Shown here piece after piece: positions 1-9,552 of a stretch of 54,035 bases of DNA (the first letter of the stretch is position 1; every line of letters starts with the position of its first letter). A model generated the notes under the pieces. That model had not been told where the DNA came from and did no database searches. It worked only from the letters and a program-made list of their open reading frames with translations. A program made the translations under genes and the position numbers. This stretch comes from Candidatus Adlerbacteria bacterium (GTDB lineage Bacteria; Patescibacteriota; Minisyncoccia; Phycocordibacterales; SBAW01). Location: assembly GCA_903851045.1 (NCBI GenBank), contig CAINNF010000018.1:67925-121959 (forward strand), read 5' to 3'.

Positions 1-2
1 GA

Positions 3-695
3 CACACTGAGTTCGTCCTCATGAAAGACTGGTTCGACTATGAGATCGTCGGTAAGACGCTCGACGATGCGGTCGGCGAAGCGTTCGACAAGGTTGCACG
101 CCTGCTCGAACTCCCCTACCCTGGAGGTCCGCATATTTCGCGTATTGCGGACGAAGCACGTAAAAAAAGTGGCGCAGCTGGCGGAGGAAGTGGTATTTCG
201 CAGCGTCCCCTTGATGACCTGCAGCGGAGAAATACCACTTCCTCCGCCAGCTGCAACATAACGCTGCCGCGCCCAATGCTTAAAAGTAAAAACTGTGACA
301 TGTCGTTTTCGGGACTGAAGACCGCCGCACTGTACGCACTGCGCGGAAAGACGCTTTCGGACGACGAAAAGGCGGCCTTTGCGCGCGAGTTCGAAGATAC
401 GGTGGGAGACGTGTTCGTCGCCAAAACACGAAAGGCGCTGCTCGAAACAGGAGCGAGGACGTTCGTCATCGGCGGCGGCGTTGCCGCGAATCGGTACCTG
501 CGAGAACGGTTGCAAGCGCTACTGTTGGAAGAGTTCGACGATATAGAGTGCCGCCTACCGGATGTCTCCATTACGGGCGACAATGCGGTGATGATCGCCG
601 AAGCGGCGCTCGTCCATATGCTCAAGGAAGGTGTACCGACCGACTCGGGTGAAGATATCCGTGCAGTGGGCGGCCTCTCGCTAAGTAGCAAATAA
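3..695 (+). CDS. tsaD: tRNA N6-adenosine threonylcarbamoyltransferase TsaD, 5'-truncated by the window edge, with an in-frame palindromic insertion
   Basis: Frame is open to the window edge (HTEFVLMKDWFDYEIVG); motifs TLDDAVGEAFDKVARLL, PYPGGP, LPRPML, FSGLKTA, GGGVAANRYLR. Confidence 0.93.
   Translation, partial: HTEFVLMKDWFDYEIVGKTLDDAVGEAFDKVARLLELPYPGGPHISRIADEARKKSGAAGGGSGISQRPLDDLQRRNTTSSASCNITLPRPMLKSKNCDMSFSGLKTAALYALRGKTLSDDEKAAFAREFEDTVGDVFVAKTRKALLETGARTFVIGGGVAANRYLRERLQALLLEEFDDIECRLPDVSITGDNAVMIAEAALVHMLKEGVPTDSGEDIRAVGGLSLSSK
174..254. repeat. Quasi-palindromic element E1 (26-nt perfect arms 174-199/229-254, 29-nt core), in frame within tsaD
   Basis: gcagctggcggaggaagtggtatttc ... 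gaaataccacttcctccgccagctgc are exact reverse complements; 81 nt = 27 codons. Confidence 0.95.
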
Positions 696-712
696 TGTTG
701 TAAATTAGGCAT

Positions 713-2926
713 ATGCCAGAGAAATTTTTAAAACCCTATAGCCCTCAGGACGTCGAAGCGGGTATATATAAAAAATGGGAGGAGGGTGGATATTTTAATC
801 CAGACAACCTACCAGGCGACCGCCCCGAATCATTTTCGATAGTACTACCACCACCCAATGTCACTGGCACGCTCCACCTTGGTCATGCAGCGATGCTCGC
901 GGTCGAAGATATCATCGTCCGGTTCGAACGTATGCGCGGAAAGAAGACGTTGTGGCTCCCAGGGACCGACCACGCCGCCATCGCGACACAGTCGAAGGTT
1001 GAGAAAGAGATACAAAAAACCGAAGGCAAGAACCGTCATGACCTTGGACGTGAAGTGTTCCTCAAACGAGTCGAGGAGTTCGCCCAAGAAAGCCACGACA
1101 CCATAGTCAACCAGGTGCGCTGTATGGGAGCGTCGGTCGACTGGAGTCGCGAAGCATACACGCTCGACATTAAACGCCGTCACGCGGTTAACACCGCATT
1201 TAAACGCATGTACGATGCGGGTCTTATCTATCAAGGTGAACGTATCGTTAACTGGGACCCGAAGGGTCAGACGACCATCTCTGACGACGAGATCGTCTAT
1301 GTCGAAGAAAAGTCGAAATTCTACTATTTCAAATATGGCCCATTTACCATCGGCACCTCGCGCCCGGAGACCAAGTTCGGCGACAAATATGTGGTCATGC
1401 ACCCGGACGATACACGGTATGAGCTGTTCAAGCATGGTGACCAACTCGAGGTCGAGTGGATCAACGGCCCCATCACCGCGACCGTCATAAAGGATGCGGT
1501 CATCGACAAGGACTTCGGTACCGGCGTTATGACCATCACCCCATGGCACAGCGCCGTCGACTGGGAGATCGCACAACGACATGACCTTAACAAGGAGCAG
1601 GTCATCGACAAGTACGGCAAGATGCTCCCCATCGCAGGTGAGTTCGCCGGAATGAAGATAGCTGAGGCGCGTGAGAAGATCGTGGCTAAAATGGCCGAAA
1701 AGGGTCTTCTGGTCAAAGTCGAGGACAACTACGTTCACAACATAGCTACCGCAGAGCGCACCGGTGCCACCATCGAGCCTCAGATCATGAAGCAGTGGTT
1801 CGTCGCCGTGAACAAGGAGTTCATTATTCCCCACAGCAATATCCCTGGTATCGAGTCGGGTTCGACCACGACACTGAAAGAAGTGATGCGCCGCTCGGTC
1901 GACTCGGGTGCCACTAAGATAGTCCCCGACCGCTTCGAGCGCATCTACTACCACTGGATAGACAACTTGCGTGACTGGTGCATCAGCCGTCAGATCTGGT
2001 TCGGCCACCGTGTGCCGGTGTGGTACTGTACATATCCTGAAGGCGGCAAAAGCACACCAATGTGTGCTAATCCAATAATCAGTATTGAAAACGCCTCAGA
2101 ATGTCCATATTGCCACGGGACCGTAGAACAAGACCCCGACACCCTCGACACGTGGTTCTCCTCTGGATTGTGGACATTTTCGACGCTCGGCTGGCCGGAT
2201 GATACGCTCGACCTTAAAACATTCCATCCGACGGCACTCCTGGAAACCGGCTATGACATCCTCTTCTTCTGGGTGGCGCGTATGATACTCATGAGCGGCT
2301 TCCTCGTAGGAGATGTTCCATTCAAGAATGTCTATCTCCACGGCCTCGTACGCGACGAAAAAGGCCGCAAGATGAGCAAGTCGCTTGGTAATATCATCGA
2401 CCCACTCGATATGATTTCTAAATATGGCGCCGACGCGGTGCGTCTGTCACTCATCATCGGCGCAGCACCCGGTAACGACCTCAAATTGTCCGAGAATCGC
2501 ATTCGTGGCTATAAGAACTTCGCTAACAAAGTGTGGAATATCACCCGATTCGTACTCGAAAACACACAGGATGCGACCGACGATGTGCCGTTTACCGAGG
2601 GCGACGCTGCAATCCAACAAGAAGCGTGTGGGGCCTTCGATGCTGTCACAGCGAATATCGAAAAATATCGTCTCGATCTTGCCGCCGACCAGGTGTACCA
2701 GTTCATTTGGCACCGTTTCGCCGACGAGATTCTTGAAGAAAGTAAAACGATACTTAAAACAGGCACACCCGAGGAGGTAGCTTCACGAAAGAGGCTACTT
2801 ACCAACACTCTGAAGGATTCACTGAAGCTGCTACACCCGTTCATGCCGTTCGTCACCGAGGAGATCTGGAGTTCGCTGCCGAACACCGAAAACCTGTTGA
2901 TGATCGAGCCTTGGCCATCAAAATAG
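713..2926 (+). CDS. valS: Valyl-tRNA synthetase
   Basis: PPPNVTGTLHLGHA (HIGH region), GRKMSKSLGN (KMSKS), DTWFSSGLW. Confidence 0.96.
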   Translation: MPEKFLKPYSPQDVEAGIYKKWEEGGYFNPDNLPGDRPESFSIVLPPPNVTGTLHLGHAAMLAVEDIIVRFERMRGKKTLWLPGTDHAAIATQSKVEKEIQKTEGKNRHDLGREVFLKRVEEFAQESHDTIVNQVRCMGASVDWSREAYTLDIKRRHAVNTAFKRMYDAGLIYQGERIVNWDPKGQTTISDDEIVYVEEKSKFYYFKYGPFTIGTSRPETKFGDKYVVMHPDDTRYELFKHGDQLEVEWINGPITATVIKDAVIDKDFGTGVMTITPWHSAVDWEIAQRHDLNKEQVIDKYGKMLPIAGEFAGMKIAEAREKIVAKMAEKGLLVKVEDNYVHNIATAERTGATIEPQIMKQWFVAVNKEFIIPHSNIPGIESGSTTTLKEVMRRSVDSGATKIVPDRFERIYYHWIDNLRDWCISRQIWFGHRVPVWYCTYPEGGKSTPMCANPIISIENASECPYCHGTVEQDPDTLDTWFSSGLWTFSTLGWPDDTLDLKTFHPTALLETGYDILFFWVARMILMSGFLVGDVPFKNVYLHGLVRDEKGRKMSKSLGNIIDPLDMISKYGADAVRLSLIIGAAPGNDLKLSENRIRGYKNFANKVWNITRFVLENTQDATDDVPFTEGDAAIQQEACGAFDAVTANIEKYRLDLAADQVYQFIWHRFADEILEESKTILKTGTPEEVASRKRLLTNTLKDSLKLLHPFMPFVTEEIWSSLPNTENLLMIEPWPSK

Positions 2927-2941
2927 GGGTATACTGAGAAG

Positions 2942-3697
2942 GTGGATTTTTTGATCTTTCTTCCGGTAGGCCTTGTCGAGCACCCTATCCTTTCGCTTGT
3001 CTCCTTTCTCGGTGGCGTGATACCCGCGTGCATATGGCTTTGTTTTTGGCTTTTTGAGGACCGCTGCCAGCCCGAACCAAAACGCTTCATATTTTACGCC
3101 TTTGTCGCCGGAATGATCGCTATCGGACCGACCTTGGTCTTACAAGCGATCGCGCAACAATACCTTCCACCATATAGCCTTGGCCTGATCGGTATGTGGG
3201 CACTTACCGAGGAGATCATGATATTCCTCGCAGCCTACGTTGCCGCCCTACGCCTGTACGTGTTCGACGAGCCGATAGACGCTATCATCTACATGGTGAC
3301 CGCGGCGCTTGGCTTCTCGGCGCTTGAGAACGCGCTTTTTTTGTGGCCACAGATCGTCAATGGCGACCTGTTACGGATCGTCGCACTTGGTGAATCACGG
3401 TTCCTTGGAGCGACGCTCGTACACACGCTCTCTTCGTCGACCGTTGGTATCGCGCTGGCTATTTCGTTCAACAAACCGGCGAGCATGCGGAAACTCTATG
3501 CGATCTGCGGCATTATCCTCTCGACCATATTGCATACCACCTACAATTACTTTATTGTTAACATACCAGAAGGTGCTGGTGCTCATAGTACGCAAGGTGC
3601 TGAAGAAACGTTCTGGATCTTTGTGTGTGTCTGGTGTGGCATCATCGCAACACTGCTGGTTATCGAGCGACTCAAAACCCCCAAAGACTATTGTTAA
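2942..3697 (+). CDS. PrsW-like intramembrane metalloprotease
   Basis: Multi-TM; TEEIMIF and EPIDAIIYMVTAALGFSALENALF resemble PrsW-family motifs; GTG start. Confidence 0.8.
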   Translation: MDFLIFLPVGLVEHPILSLVSFLGGVIPACIWLCFWLFEDRCQPEPKRFIFYAFVAGMIAIGPTLVLQAIAQQYLPPYSLGLIGMWALTEEIMIFLAAYVAALRLYVFDEPIDAIIYMVTAALGFSALENALFLWPQIVNGDLLRIVALGESRFLGATLVHTLSSSTVGIALAISFNKPASMRKLYAICGIILSTILHTTYNYFIVNIPEGAGAHSTQGAEETFWIFVCVWCGIIATLLVIERLKTPKDYC

Positions 3698-3717
3698 TTA
3701 ACAAGTAATCATGACGT

Positions 3718-4248
3718 ATGGCACGAGATAAACGAACACTTTTTGAATGGCTAACCGGTGGTACGGGATCGGATGATTCTTTCTCGTTCGACGACCTCGA
3801 AAGCGGCGGCACTGGCTATGTGCCAGCCCAAAAGACCATAAAACCTGGTGCCGCCGTCGCGCCACCGGCCTCACGACGCGTACTACCCCAAGAAGAAGAG
3901 GAACCCGAGCGCGAAGAGGAGGGTGAGCTTGCGGTAGATGTGTACCAGACCCCGACACACCTCATCATCAAGGCGATGATCGCGGGGGTGCGACCGGAAG
4001 ATCTCGACGTCTCTATAACACGAGACATGGTGACATTGCGCGGTAAACGCGAACGGCATGTCGAAGGTACCGCCGGCGAATTCTTCTTTTCTGAGTTGTA
4101 TTGGGGAGCTTTTTCGCGAACGATAGTCCTCCCTCAGGAGATCGATATCGAAGGAGCCGACGCAGTTGAAAAGCATGGCCTACTTACCCTGCGACTGCCC
4201 AAGCTGGACAAGGGCCGCCAAGCGAAGCTCAAGATCAAGTCGAACTAA
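3718..4248 (+). CDS. Hsp20/alpha-crystallin family small heat-shock protein
   Basis: DVYQTPTHLIIKAMIAGVRPEDLDVSITRDMVTLRGKRE ... GLLTLRLPK. Confidence 0.88.
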   Translation: MARDKRTLFEWLTGGTGSDDSFSFDDLESGGTGYVPAQKTIKPGAAVAPPASRRVLPQEEEEPEREEEGELAVDVYQTPTHLIIKAMIAGVRPEDLDVSITRDMVTLRGKRERHVEGTAGEFFFSELYWGAFSRTIVLPQEIDIEGADAVEKHGLLTLRLPKLDKGRQAKLKIKSN

Positions 4249-4274
4249 CTTTTTACTCTAAGCGAAACAGAATG

Positions 4275-4347
4275 TGCCGAGAGCCGGGCTCGAACCGGCG
4301 ACCCCTTCCTCTTCAGGGAAATGCTCTACCAACTGAGCTATCTCGGC
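4275..4347 (-). tRNA. tRNA-Phe (GAA)
   Basis: Cloverleaf on the minus strand: gccgagatagctcagttggtagagcatttccctgaagaggaaggggtcgccggttcgagcccggctctcggca. Confidence 0.93.
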
Positions 4348-4438
4348 GAATCGCACACGACCAACCTCCCGTACGCTAGAAAATATAGCTTAAAAAAGCT
4401 TTTGTGTAAATGTCATACCGCGGAGCGCTTTTTACTCT

Positions 4439-4762
4439 TTATTTCACAAAGAAGGTGTGAAGCGTAAGTACTATAGACACCGCCACCGTGAGAAGTACAT
4501 ACGCGTACATGGCTGTTCTCAGAACGACCGATACGGGCATGGACCGACGCACAGCGGCGGTAAGGTCCACAAGCGCTCTCAATTGTCGCACCGAGAGCCA
4601 AAATAGGCACACGTGCAAAACGACATACAGCAGGAACACGGCAAGTACTGTCGCTGCGATACCTTCAAAACGAATACCTGGGAAGAAGACGACCCCGATC
4701 GACCACATAACGAAGACCAGAACCGCTATCACCTTTTCTCGCACGAGGAATTCTTTTTTCAT
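4439..4762 (-). CDS. Hypothetical small membrane protein
   Basis: 107 aa ORF with several hydrophobic helices. Confidence 0.6.
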   Translation of the reverse strand: MKKEFLVREKVIAVLVFVMWSIGVVFFPGIRFEGIAATVLAVFLLYVVLHVCLFWLSVRQLRALVDLTAAVRRSMPVSVVLRTAMYAYVLLTVAVSIVLTLHTFFVK

Positions 4763-4780
4763 GATACATTCATTCGTTTG

Positions 4781-5248
4781 TTAATGAGTGGAGTTGTTGG
4801 ATGCTCGAGGTGAGCCAAGGGGTGCGTGTGCAGTGGATGTATTGTTCCCTTTAGGCCAGTTGACCCAAAGGGTGAGCGATAACACCAGGATTACAGCTAC
4901 CACAAGAACGGCGTTCGCTTGGAACTCCGTGCGAACGATCTTTTTCCTGATCAGCCAGCCAGCAATACCGCTTCCCGAGGTAATCACAGGTGCCTCGCCG
5001 CGCCACTTTCGTTTTTTTGCTTCGACCTCCAACTCTTTCTTGATCCTGTCCTCTTCGGCCTCAGCACTCGGTGGCATATTTTGATCGGAGACTTGTGCGA
5101 CATTCTCGGGGTGCTCTACCGCCATAAACGCGTCGGACACATCCTGAGGTGCCCATCCTGAGGCCCGCAACTTCTCTTCAATATCTTGCTTAGAAAAATC
5201 AGCGGCAAGGTTTTGGCGAATATATTCGAGTAGTTGTGGTGCTGCCAT
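4781..5248 (-). CDS. Hypothetical protein, N-terminal helical domain plus one TM
   Basis: 155 aa; LLEYIRQNLAADFSKQDIEEKLRASGW then a TM segment near the C-terminus. Confidence 0.65.
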   Translation of the reverse strand: MAAPQLLEYIRQNLAADFSKQDIEEKLRASGWAPQDVSDAFMAVEHPENVAQVSDQNMPPSAEAEEDRIKKELEVEAKKRKWRGEAPVITSGSGIAGWLIRKKIVRTEFQANAVLVVAVILVLSLTLWVNWPKGNNTSTAHAPLGSPRASNNSTH

Positions 5249-5254
5249 AGATTA

Positions 5255-5566
5255 TTAGTGGGTCGTCGAGGTCGAGGATGTTGTATAGCTCTTGAACAGG
5301 TCTTGCAGCTGTGTACCGATGTTCTGCGACTGCTGGCCCGTCGATTGGACCTGCATATATAGGTCTTCTAGTTTGCCGACATACGGCTGGAGATAGTAAT
5401 AGTAGGTCGCACTAGACACTCCGATAATGACCATCCACCATACAAACTGGAAAAAACGCCCCCAGCGCTGCGCGCTGCGCATCCCCCGTACGATATGGTT
5501 GGTGTCCTCAGCGAGCGCGAGCGCCTGCTTGGCAAGCGCCTTGATCTCTTTAATATCCTCATCCAT
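5255..5566 (-). CDS. Hypothetical small membrane protein
   Basis: 103 aa, one TM (FFQFVWWMVIIGVSSATYYYYL), adjacent to the previous gene. Confidence 0.6.
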   Translation of the reverse strand: MDEDIKEIKALAKQALALAEDTNHIVRGMRSAQRWGRFFQFVWWMVIIGVSSATYYYYLQPYVGKLEDLYMQVQSTGQQSQNIGTQLQDLFKSYTTSSTSTTH

Positions 5567-5582
5567 AGCAACTATTTTACCA

Positions 5583-5654
5583 TGCCCCCGGCGGGAATCG
5601 AACCTACATCTACCCCTTAGGACGGGGCTGTTCTATCCATTGAACTACGGGGGC
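5583..5654 (-). tRNA. tRNA-Arg (CCT)
   Basis: Minus-strand cloverleaf gcccccgtagttcaatggatagaacagccccgtcctaaggggtagatgtaggttcgattcccgccgggggca. Confidence 0.92.
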
Positions 5655-5666
5655 CTCACGACTCGC

Positions 5667-5700
5667 AAAACCGCTCCACATTCGGCGTGGAGCGGTTTTA
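5667..5700. terminator. Intrinsic terminator hairpin
   Basis: aaaaccgctccacattcggcgtggagcggtttta inverted repeat flanked by A/T runs. Confidence 0.8.
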
Positions 5701-5725
5701 GTATGCGCTATTGCGGGGAAAATGG

Positions 5726-5968
5726 CTATGCCTCGAGACCTAGTTTCTCGGCGAACTTCTCGCGATCGAAGCCGACCATGACCGAACCGTCGACCACAAT
5801 GACCGGGACGCCGAGTTGTCCCGTCATCTGGATCATCTCATTGCGCCGCTGCGCGTCGACCGAGACGTCATAATTGGTAAAAGGGATGTTCTTCTCGGCA
5901 AGGAACTCTTTCGCTAACTGGCAAAAGTGGCAGGTCGGTGTCGAATAAATGGCTATGTGTTTGTCCAT
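5726..5968 (-). CDS. Glutaredoxin-like/NrdH-like thioredoxin-fold protein
   Basis: YSTPTCHFCQLAKEFL (CxxC), GVPVIVVDG. Confidence 0.88.
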   Translation of the reverse strand: MDKHIAIYSTPTCHFCQLAKEFLAEKNIPFTNYDVSVDAQRRNEMIQMTGQLGVPVIVVDGSVMVGFDREKFAEKLGLEA

Positions 5969-6073
5969 ACGATTACGATTTATATGTAGTTAATGTGCAT
6001 CCAGTATAACATACTTTACTTTGTACAGTGAATAGGGCCGCTCCAGTGGAGCAACCCATGGTACCATTGGCTC

Positions 6074-7438
6074 ATGGACGTACTTCAATGGTCGCGTCTC
6101 CAGTTCGGCGATACCGCCGCGTTTCATATCCTCTGGCCGATCATGTCCATCGGACTCGTGCTCTACATGTTCGTGATGGAGATCATGTGGCTCTTGACCA
6201 AACAGGAGCACTACTACCGCCAACTGCGCTTTTGGACCAAACCGTTCGTGCTTACCTTCGCCATAGGTACCGCCAGTGGACTACCGCTTGCCTTTCAGTT
6301 CGGCACGAACTGGTCACAATTCGCCCAAACCGCTGGCGACTTTCTCGGTAACATCCTCGGGTTCGAGACGACGATCGCCTTCGCACTCGAGTCGGCTTTT
6401 CTGGCGATATTGGTGTTCGGCTGGAAGAAAGTCCATCCGCTCGTCCACCTCTTCTCGACCGCTATGGTGCTCCTCGGAGCTTCTATTTCAGCCTTTTGGA
6501 TCATGGCGGCCAATTCGTGGATGCAGACGCCGCTCGGCGTGACCTTCTCTGACGGAAAACTGGTCGTGACCGATTATGCGAAGGCCATTTGTAACCCCGA
6601 CACGCTTGTGTCGTTCGCGCACATGTGGTTCGCCTGCGTCGAGTCGACCCTGTTCATGATGGTGGGGATCTCGGCGATCAAATTGCTTGGCTCAAGCCCC
6701 ACAGAGACGAAGGGGTTCTTTCTCTCGACCTTCAAGTTCTGCATCGGCATACTGGTCGTCGTCGCACCACTACAACTGGTCGTCGGAGACCTGAGCGGCC
6801 AAGTGGTCGGTCGCTATCAGCCGGAAAAACTAGCGGCTATCGAGCTTCAATGGCAGACGAACGCCTCTGGCACGGGCGCACCACTGCGTCTGGTCGCCAT
6901 CCCCAGCGATGCACAGCAGCGAAACTCGTTCGAGGTCGCCATACCCGGTGCTCTCAGCTTTATCACCACCCATGACCCGGTCGGCACCGTCCAAGGACTC
7001 GCCTCGTTCCCCGCCAACGACCGCCCCTCGACGGCTCAAGCCGCCGTTACCTTCTACCTGTTCAGACTCATGGTGCTGCTCGGCGTACTGATGGCAGCCC
7101 TCATGTTATGGGGGTGTATCTACTGGTACCGAGGCAAGCTCTCGGTCGCACACATAAGCAGACACCCCTGGTTCTTGTGGGCATGGATCGTCTCCATCCC
7201 CTTCGGCCTCATCGCGACCGAGTCCGGCTGGATGGTGCGCGAGATAGGCCGACAACCGTGGATCGTGTACCACATCATCCGTACCGCGGATGGCGTATCG
7301 ACCGGACTCTATTCCGCCGAGGTCGCCACAACGACGCTCGCTATCACACTCATGTACGTCGTCTTCTCGATCACCTTCGTCTATCTTGTGGCAAAGATGA
7401 TCGCGCGAGGGCCTGACCTTACTTCCCCACTCCCATGA
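6074..7438 (+). CDS. cydA: Cytochrome bd ubiquinol oxidase subunit I
   Basis: SRLQFGDTAAFHILWPIMSIGLVLYMFVMEIMW, FALESAFLAILVFGW, GRQPWIVYHIIRTADGVS. Confidence 0.95.
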   Translation: MDVLQWSRLQFGDTAAFHILWPIMSIGLVLYMFVMEIMWLLTKQEHYYRQLRFWTKPFVLTFAIGTASGLPLAFQFGTNWSQFAQTAGDFLGNILGFETTIAFALESAFLAILVFGWKKVHPLVHLFSTAMVLLGASISAFWIMAANSWMQTPLGVTFSDGKLVVTDYAKAICNPDTLVSFAHMWFACVESTLFMMVGISAIKLLGSSPTETKGFFLSTFKFCIGILVVVAPLQLVVGDLSGQVVGRYQPEKLAAIELQWQTNASGTGAPLRLVAIPSDAQQRNSFEVAIPGALSFITTHDPVGTVQGLASFPANDRPSTAQAAVTFYLFRLMVLLGVLMAALMLWGCIYWYRGKLSVAHISRHPWFLWAWIVSIPFGLIATESGWMVREIGRQPWIVYHIIRTADGVSTGLYSAEVATTTLAITLMYVVFSITFVYLVAKMIARGPDLTSPLP

Positions 7439-8430
7439 CCACTGCCTGGCTCCCGATAGTGTGGTTTTGCATCATCGGTCTTGAGGTCGTGCTCTATATG
7501 CTACTCGATGGCACGAACCTCGGCGTCGGACTCCTCTCGCTCCTGCCACAGAGCGACAAGCGACGCTTGGTGCTCATGCACGTGTTCGGTCCGATGTGGG
7601 ATGCCAACGAGACATGGCTCCTGATCGCCGCTGCGACCACGTACGGCGCGTTCCCCATCGTCTTTAGTGTCGCACTCAACGCGCTCTATATCCCTGCCAT
7701 GACGCTCGGCGCGGGGCTCATACTGCGCGTGGCATCATACGAGTTCTACGCGCACACGCAGAGGACCAAGCACCTATGGGCGACACTGTTCGGTATCGGC
7801 AGTTTGTTAGCCACCATCGGTCTCGGACTCTTGCTTGGAGGACTGCTCAGCGGCATACGGATGACGAGGGGACACTTCTCGGGCGGCCCCTTCGACTGGG
7901 CAACGCTCGTCACCTTCCTCATCACCACTGGCATCGTCACCGGTTTCGTGGTACTCGGCTACGCGCACATGGTGCGCCAGTCAAAGATCGTGAGTAAGAA
8001 AGGATTCGAACGGATACTGCTCTACAGCATACTCACGTTCGCCCTTCTCGCGAGCGCCACAGCCGTAGTGCCGAACACGAACTACCTCTTCCTGTCTCGT
8101 TGGAGCGACCCACGGTACATGCCTATACTCTGGAGCGTGGTAGGGCTCATAGCCGCATCTACGGCGCTTCTGGTGTACGCTATACACAAGCGTGACACCG
8201 CGCTGGTCCCCTGGTTGTGTAACACGATCTTCATCATCGGCTTCTTCGGCATCGTTGTTGGTACCTTCCCCTATATCCTCCCTCCAAACATCACCATCTT
8301 CGACGCCGCCTCCTCGCCCACGACACAAACCTTTATGCTCTGGGGCATCGGCCCCATACTCCCCATCGTCCTCGTCTACAACTACTACATCAGCCGCCTC
8401 TTTCGAGACGATGATTCATACGAGATCTAA
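7435..8430 (+). CDS. cydB: Cytochrome bd ubiquinol oxidase subunit II
   Basis: 4-nt overlap with cydA; LLDGTNLGVGLL, GPMWDANETWLLIAAATTYGAFP. Confidence 0.94.
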   Translation: MTTAWLPIVWFCIIGLEVVLYMLLDGTNLGVGLLSLLPQSDKRRLVLMHVFGPMWDANETWLLIAAATTYGAFPIVFSVALNALYIPAMTLGAGLILRVASYEFYAHTQRTKHLWATLFGIGSLLATIGLGLLLGGLLSGIRMTRGHFSGGPFDWATLVTFLITTGIVTGFVVLGYAHMVRQSKIVSKKGFERILLYSILTFALLASATAVVPNTNYLFLSRWSDPRYMPILWSVVGLIAASTALLVYAIHKRDTALVPWLCNTIFIIGFFGIVVGTFPYILPPNITIFDAASSPTTQTFMLWGIGPILPIVLVYNYYISRLFRDDDSYEI

Positions 8431-8434
8431 ACCT

Positions 8435-8508
8435 TGGTGCGGATAGGGAGAATCGAACTCCCGCCCGGTGCTTGGGAAGCACCTATTCTGCCACTAAACT
8501 ATATCCGC
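8435..8508 (-). tRNA. tRNA-Gly (CCC), CCA encoded
   Basis: Minus strand gcggatatagtttagtggcagaataggtgcttcccaagcaccgggcgggagttcgattctccctatccgcacca. Confidence 0.92.
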
Positions 8509-8599
8509 CTTCGTCTCGCTATCGCTCGGCTTCGGCGGACGCGGTCCGCGAGGTCGAGCGAGCATGCACACCGAAAACTCGTTCGCTAACGAAGACACT

Positions 8600-8992
8600 T
8601 TACCATACAAACAACGTATGAAATAGGCTCGTCCACCAACTTTCTTTCAGCTCGCTATCGGTCGTCGAGGCTTTCGTGTCGCGAATGACGTCTATCTCGC
8701 CTTCGCCCGGTTTAGCGACGCCGAACCGGGCGCGGATCTGCGCCTCCTCTCCCCTTGTGGAGCTGATCTCGCTCAGTGTGGTGGTCACCCCCCGCTGTTG
8801 CGCCTCGACGCGTGCGAGCTCGGCGTTCGCCTCCTCCTTCGCTTGGGCCGCCTCGGTCATCTTGCCGTACATACCCCACGCAGCACGCGCGAGCACGACC
8901 GTGACCACCAAGAGTAGCAATACTCCGACGCCCTTTATGGACAGTCGGAGGATTTCCTCGCTCCGACTACGACGTTTCTTGAATTCGCGCAT
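8600..8992 (-). CDS. FtsB/DivIC-like septum protein
   Basis: N-terminal TM, coiled coil, ARFGVAKPGEGEIDVI. Confidence 0.72.
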   Translation of the reverse strand: MREFKKRRSRSEEILRLSIKGVGVLLLLVVTVVLARAAWGMYGKMTEAAQAKEEANAELARVEAQQRGVTTTLSEISSTRGEEAQIRARFGVAKPGEGEIDVIRDTKASTTDSELKESWWTSLFHTLFVW

Positions 8993-9016
8993 GATACCCA
9001 GTATACTACTCTCTAT

Positions 9017-9121
9017 ATGTTTGGAAAAAAGCACCAGCGTAATCTGCGCATCTTTACTGCCGTACTCACCATCCTTATCATCGCCAGCATGATAGCCGCC
9101 TATTTCTCGATCTTGATATAA
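9017..9121 (+). CDS. Small single-TM protein (34 aa)
   Basis: MFGKKHQRNLRIFTAVLTILIIASMIAAYFSILI; followed by a gggcgg/ccgccc hairpin; divergent from the ftsB-like gene. Confidence 0.55.
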   Translation: MFGKKHQRNLRIFTAVLTILIIASMIAAYFSILI

Positions 9122-9174
9122 AAACAAGGGCGGGACATTACTGTCACCGCCCCACACCAAACGTTACATCTTGA

Positions 9175-9498
9175 TCACACACATTGTGTCTGTCGCAGCA
9201 ACGCCTGCTTCTTTTTCGTTATCTCTCCAAGCAAGAACCGTGCGCGTTTACCATAGCGAATACCGCCGGGCGGACGAAGAAGCAGGTGCTCCTGTCCTGG
9301 AGGTGCCGCTATTACAGCAGACCGCAACCGAGACCAATCAACATCAGTAAGCGCTCGCAGATGCTTGACCGAGCATTCTGCGCACTCCTGCCGTCGTCGC
9401 CATTCCTTCGCAAAGTCAGCATCCATAGAGACCAAGAGCGTAAATAATGCATTCCATGCCGGGTCGTCTGCTGCACGACCCGCCTGTATAAAGTCCAT
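9175..9498 (-). CDS. Hypothetical protein
   Basis: 107 aa ORF, no recognised domain. Confidence 0.5.
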   Translation of the reverse strand: MDFIQAGRAADDPAWNALFTLLVSMDADFAKEWRRRQECAECSVKHLRALTDVDWSRLRSAVIAAPPGQEHLLLRPPGGIRYGKRARFLLGEITKKKQALLRQTQCV

Positions 9499-9552
9499 AT
9501 TCGAGTCCTCCTACTGTCCAGAAAAAACCGTACCACACTTATACGTAAAACA

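Noticed and set aside
845-2008. 387-aa minus-strand ORF opposite valS
   Set aside because: Antisense shadow ORF of a clear valS frame; no recognisable protein features.
2034-2100. Short inverted repeat agcacaccaatgtgtgct in valS as another palindromic insertion
   Set aside because: Arms only ~8 nt and the surrounding zinc-knuckle region varies naturally in ValS; not comparable to E1-E4.
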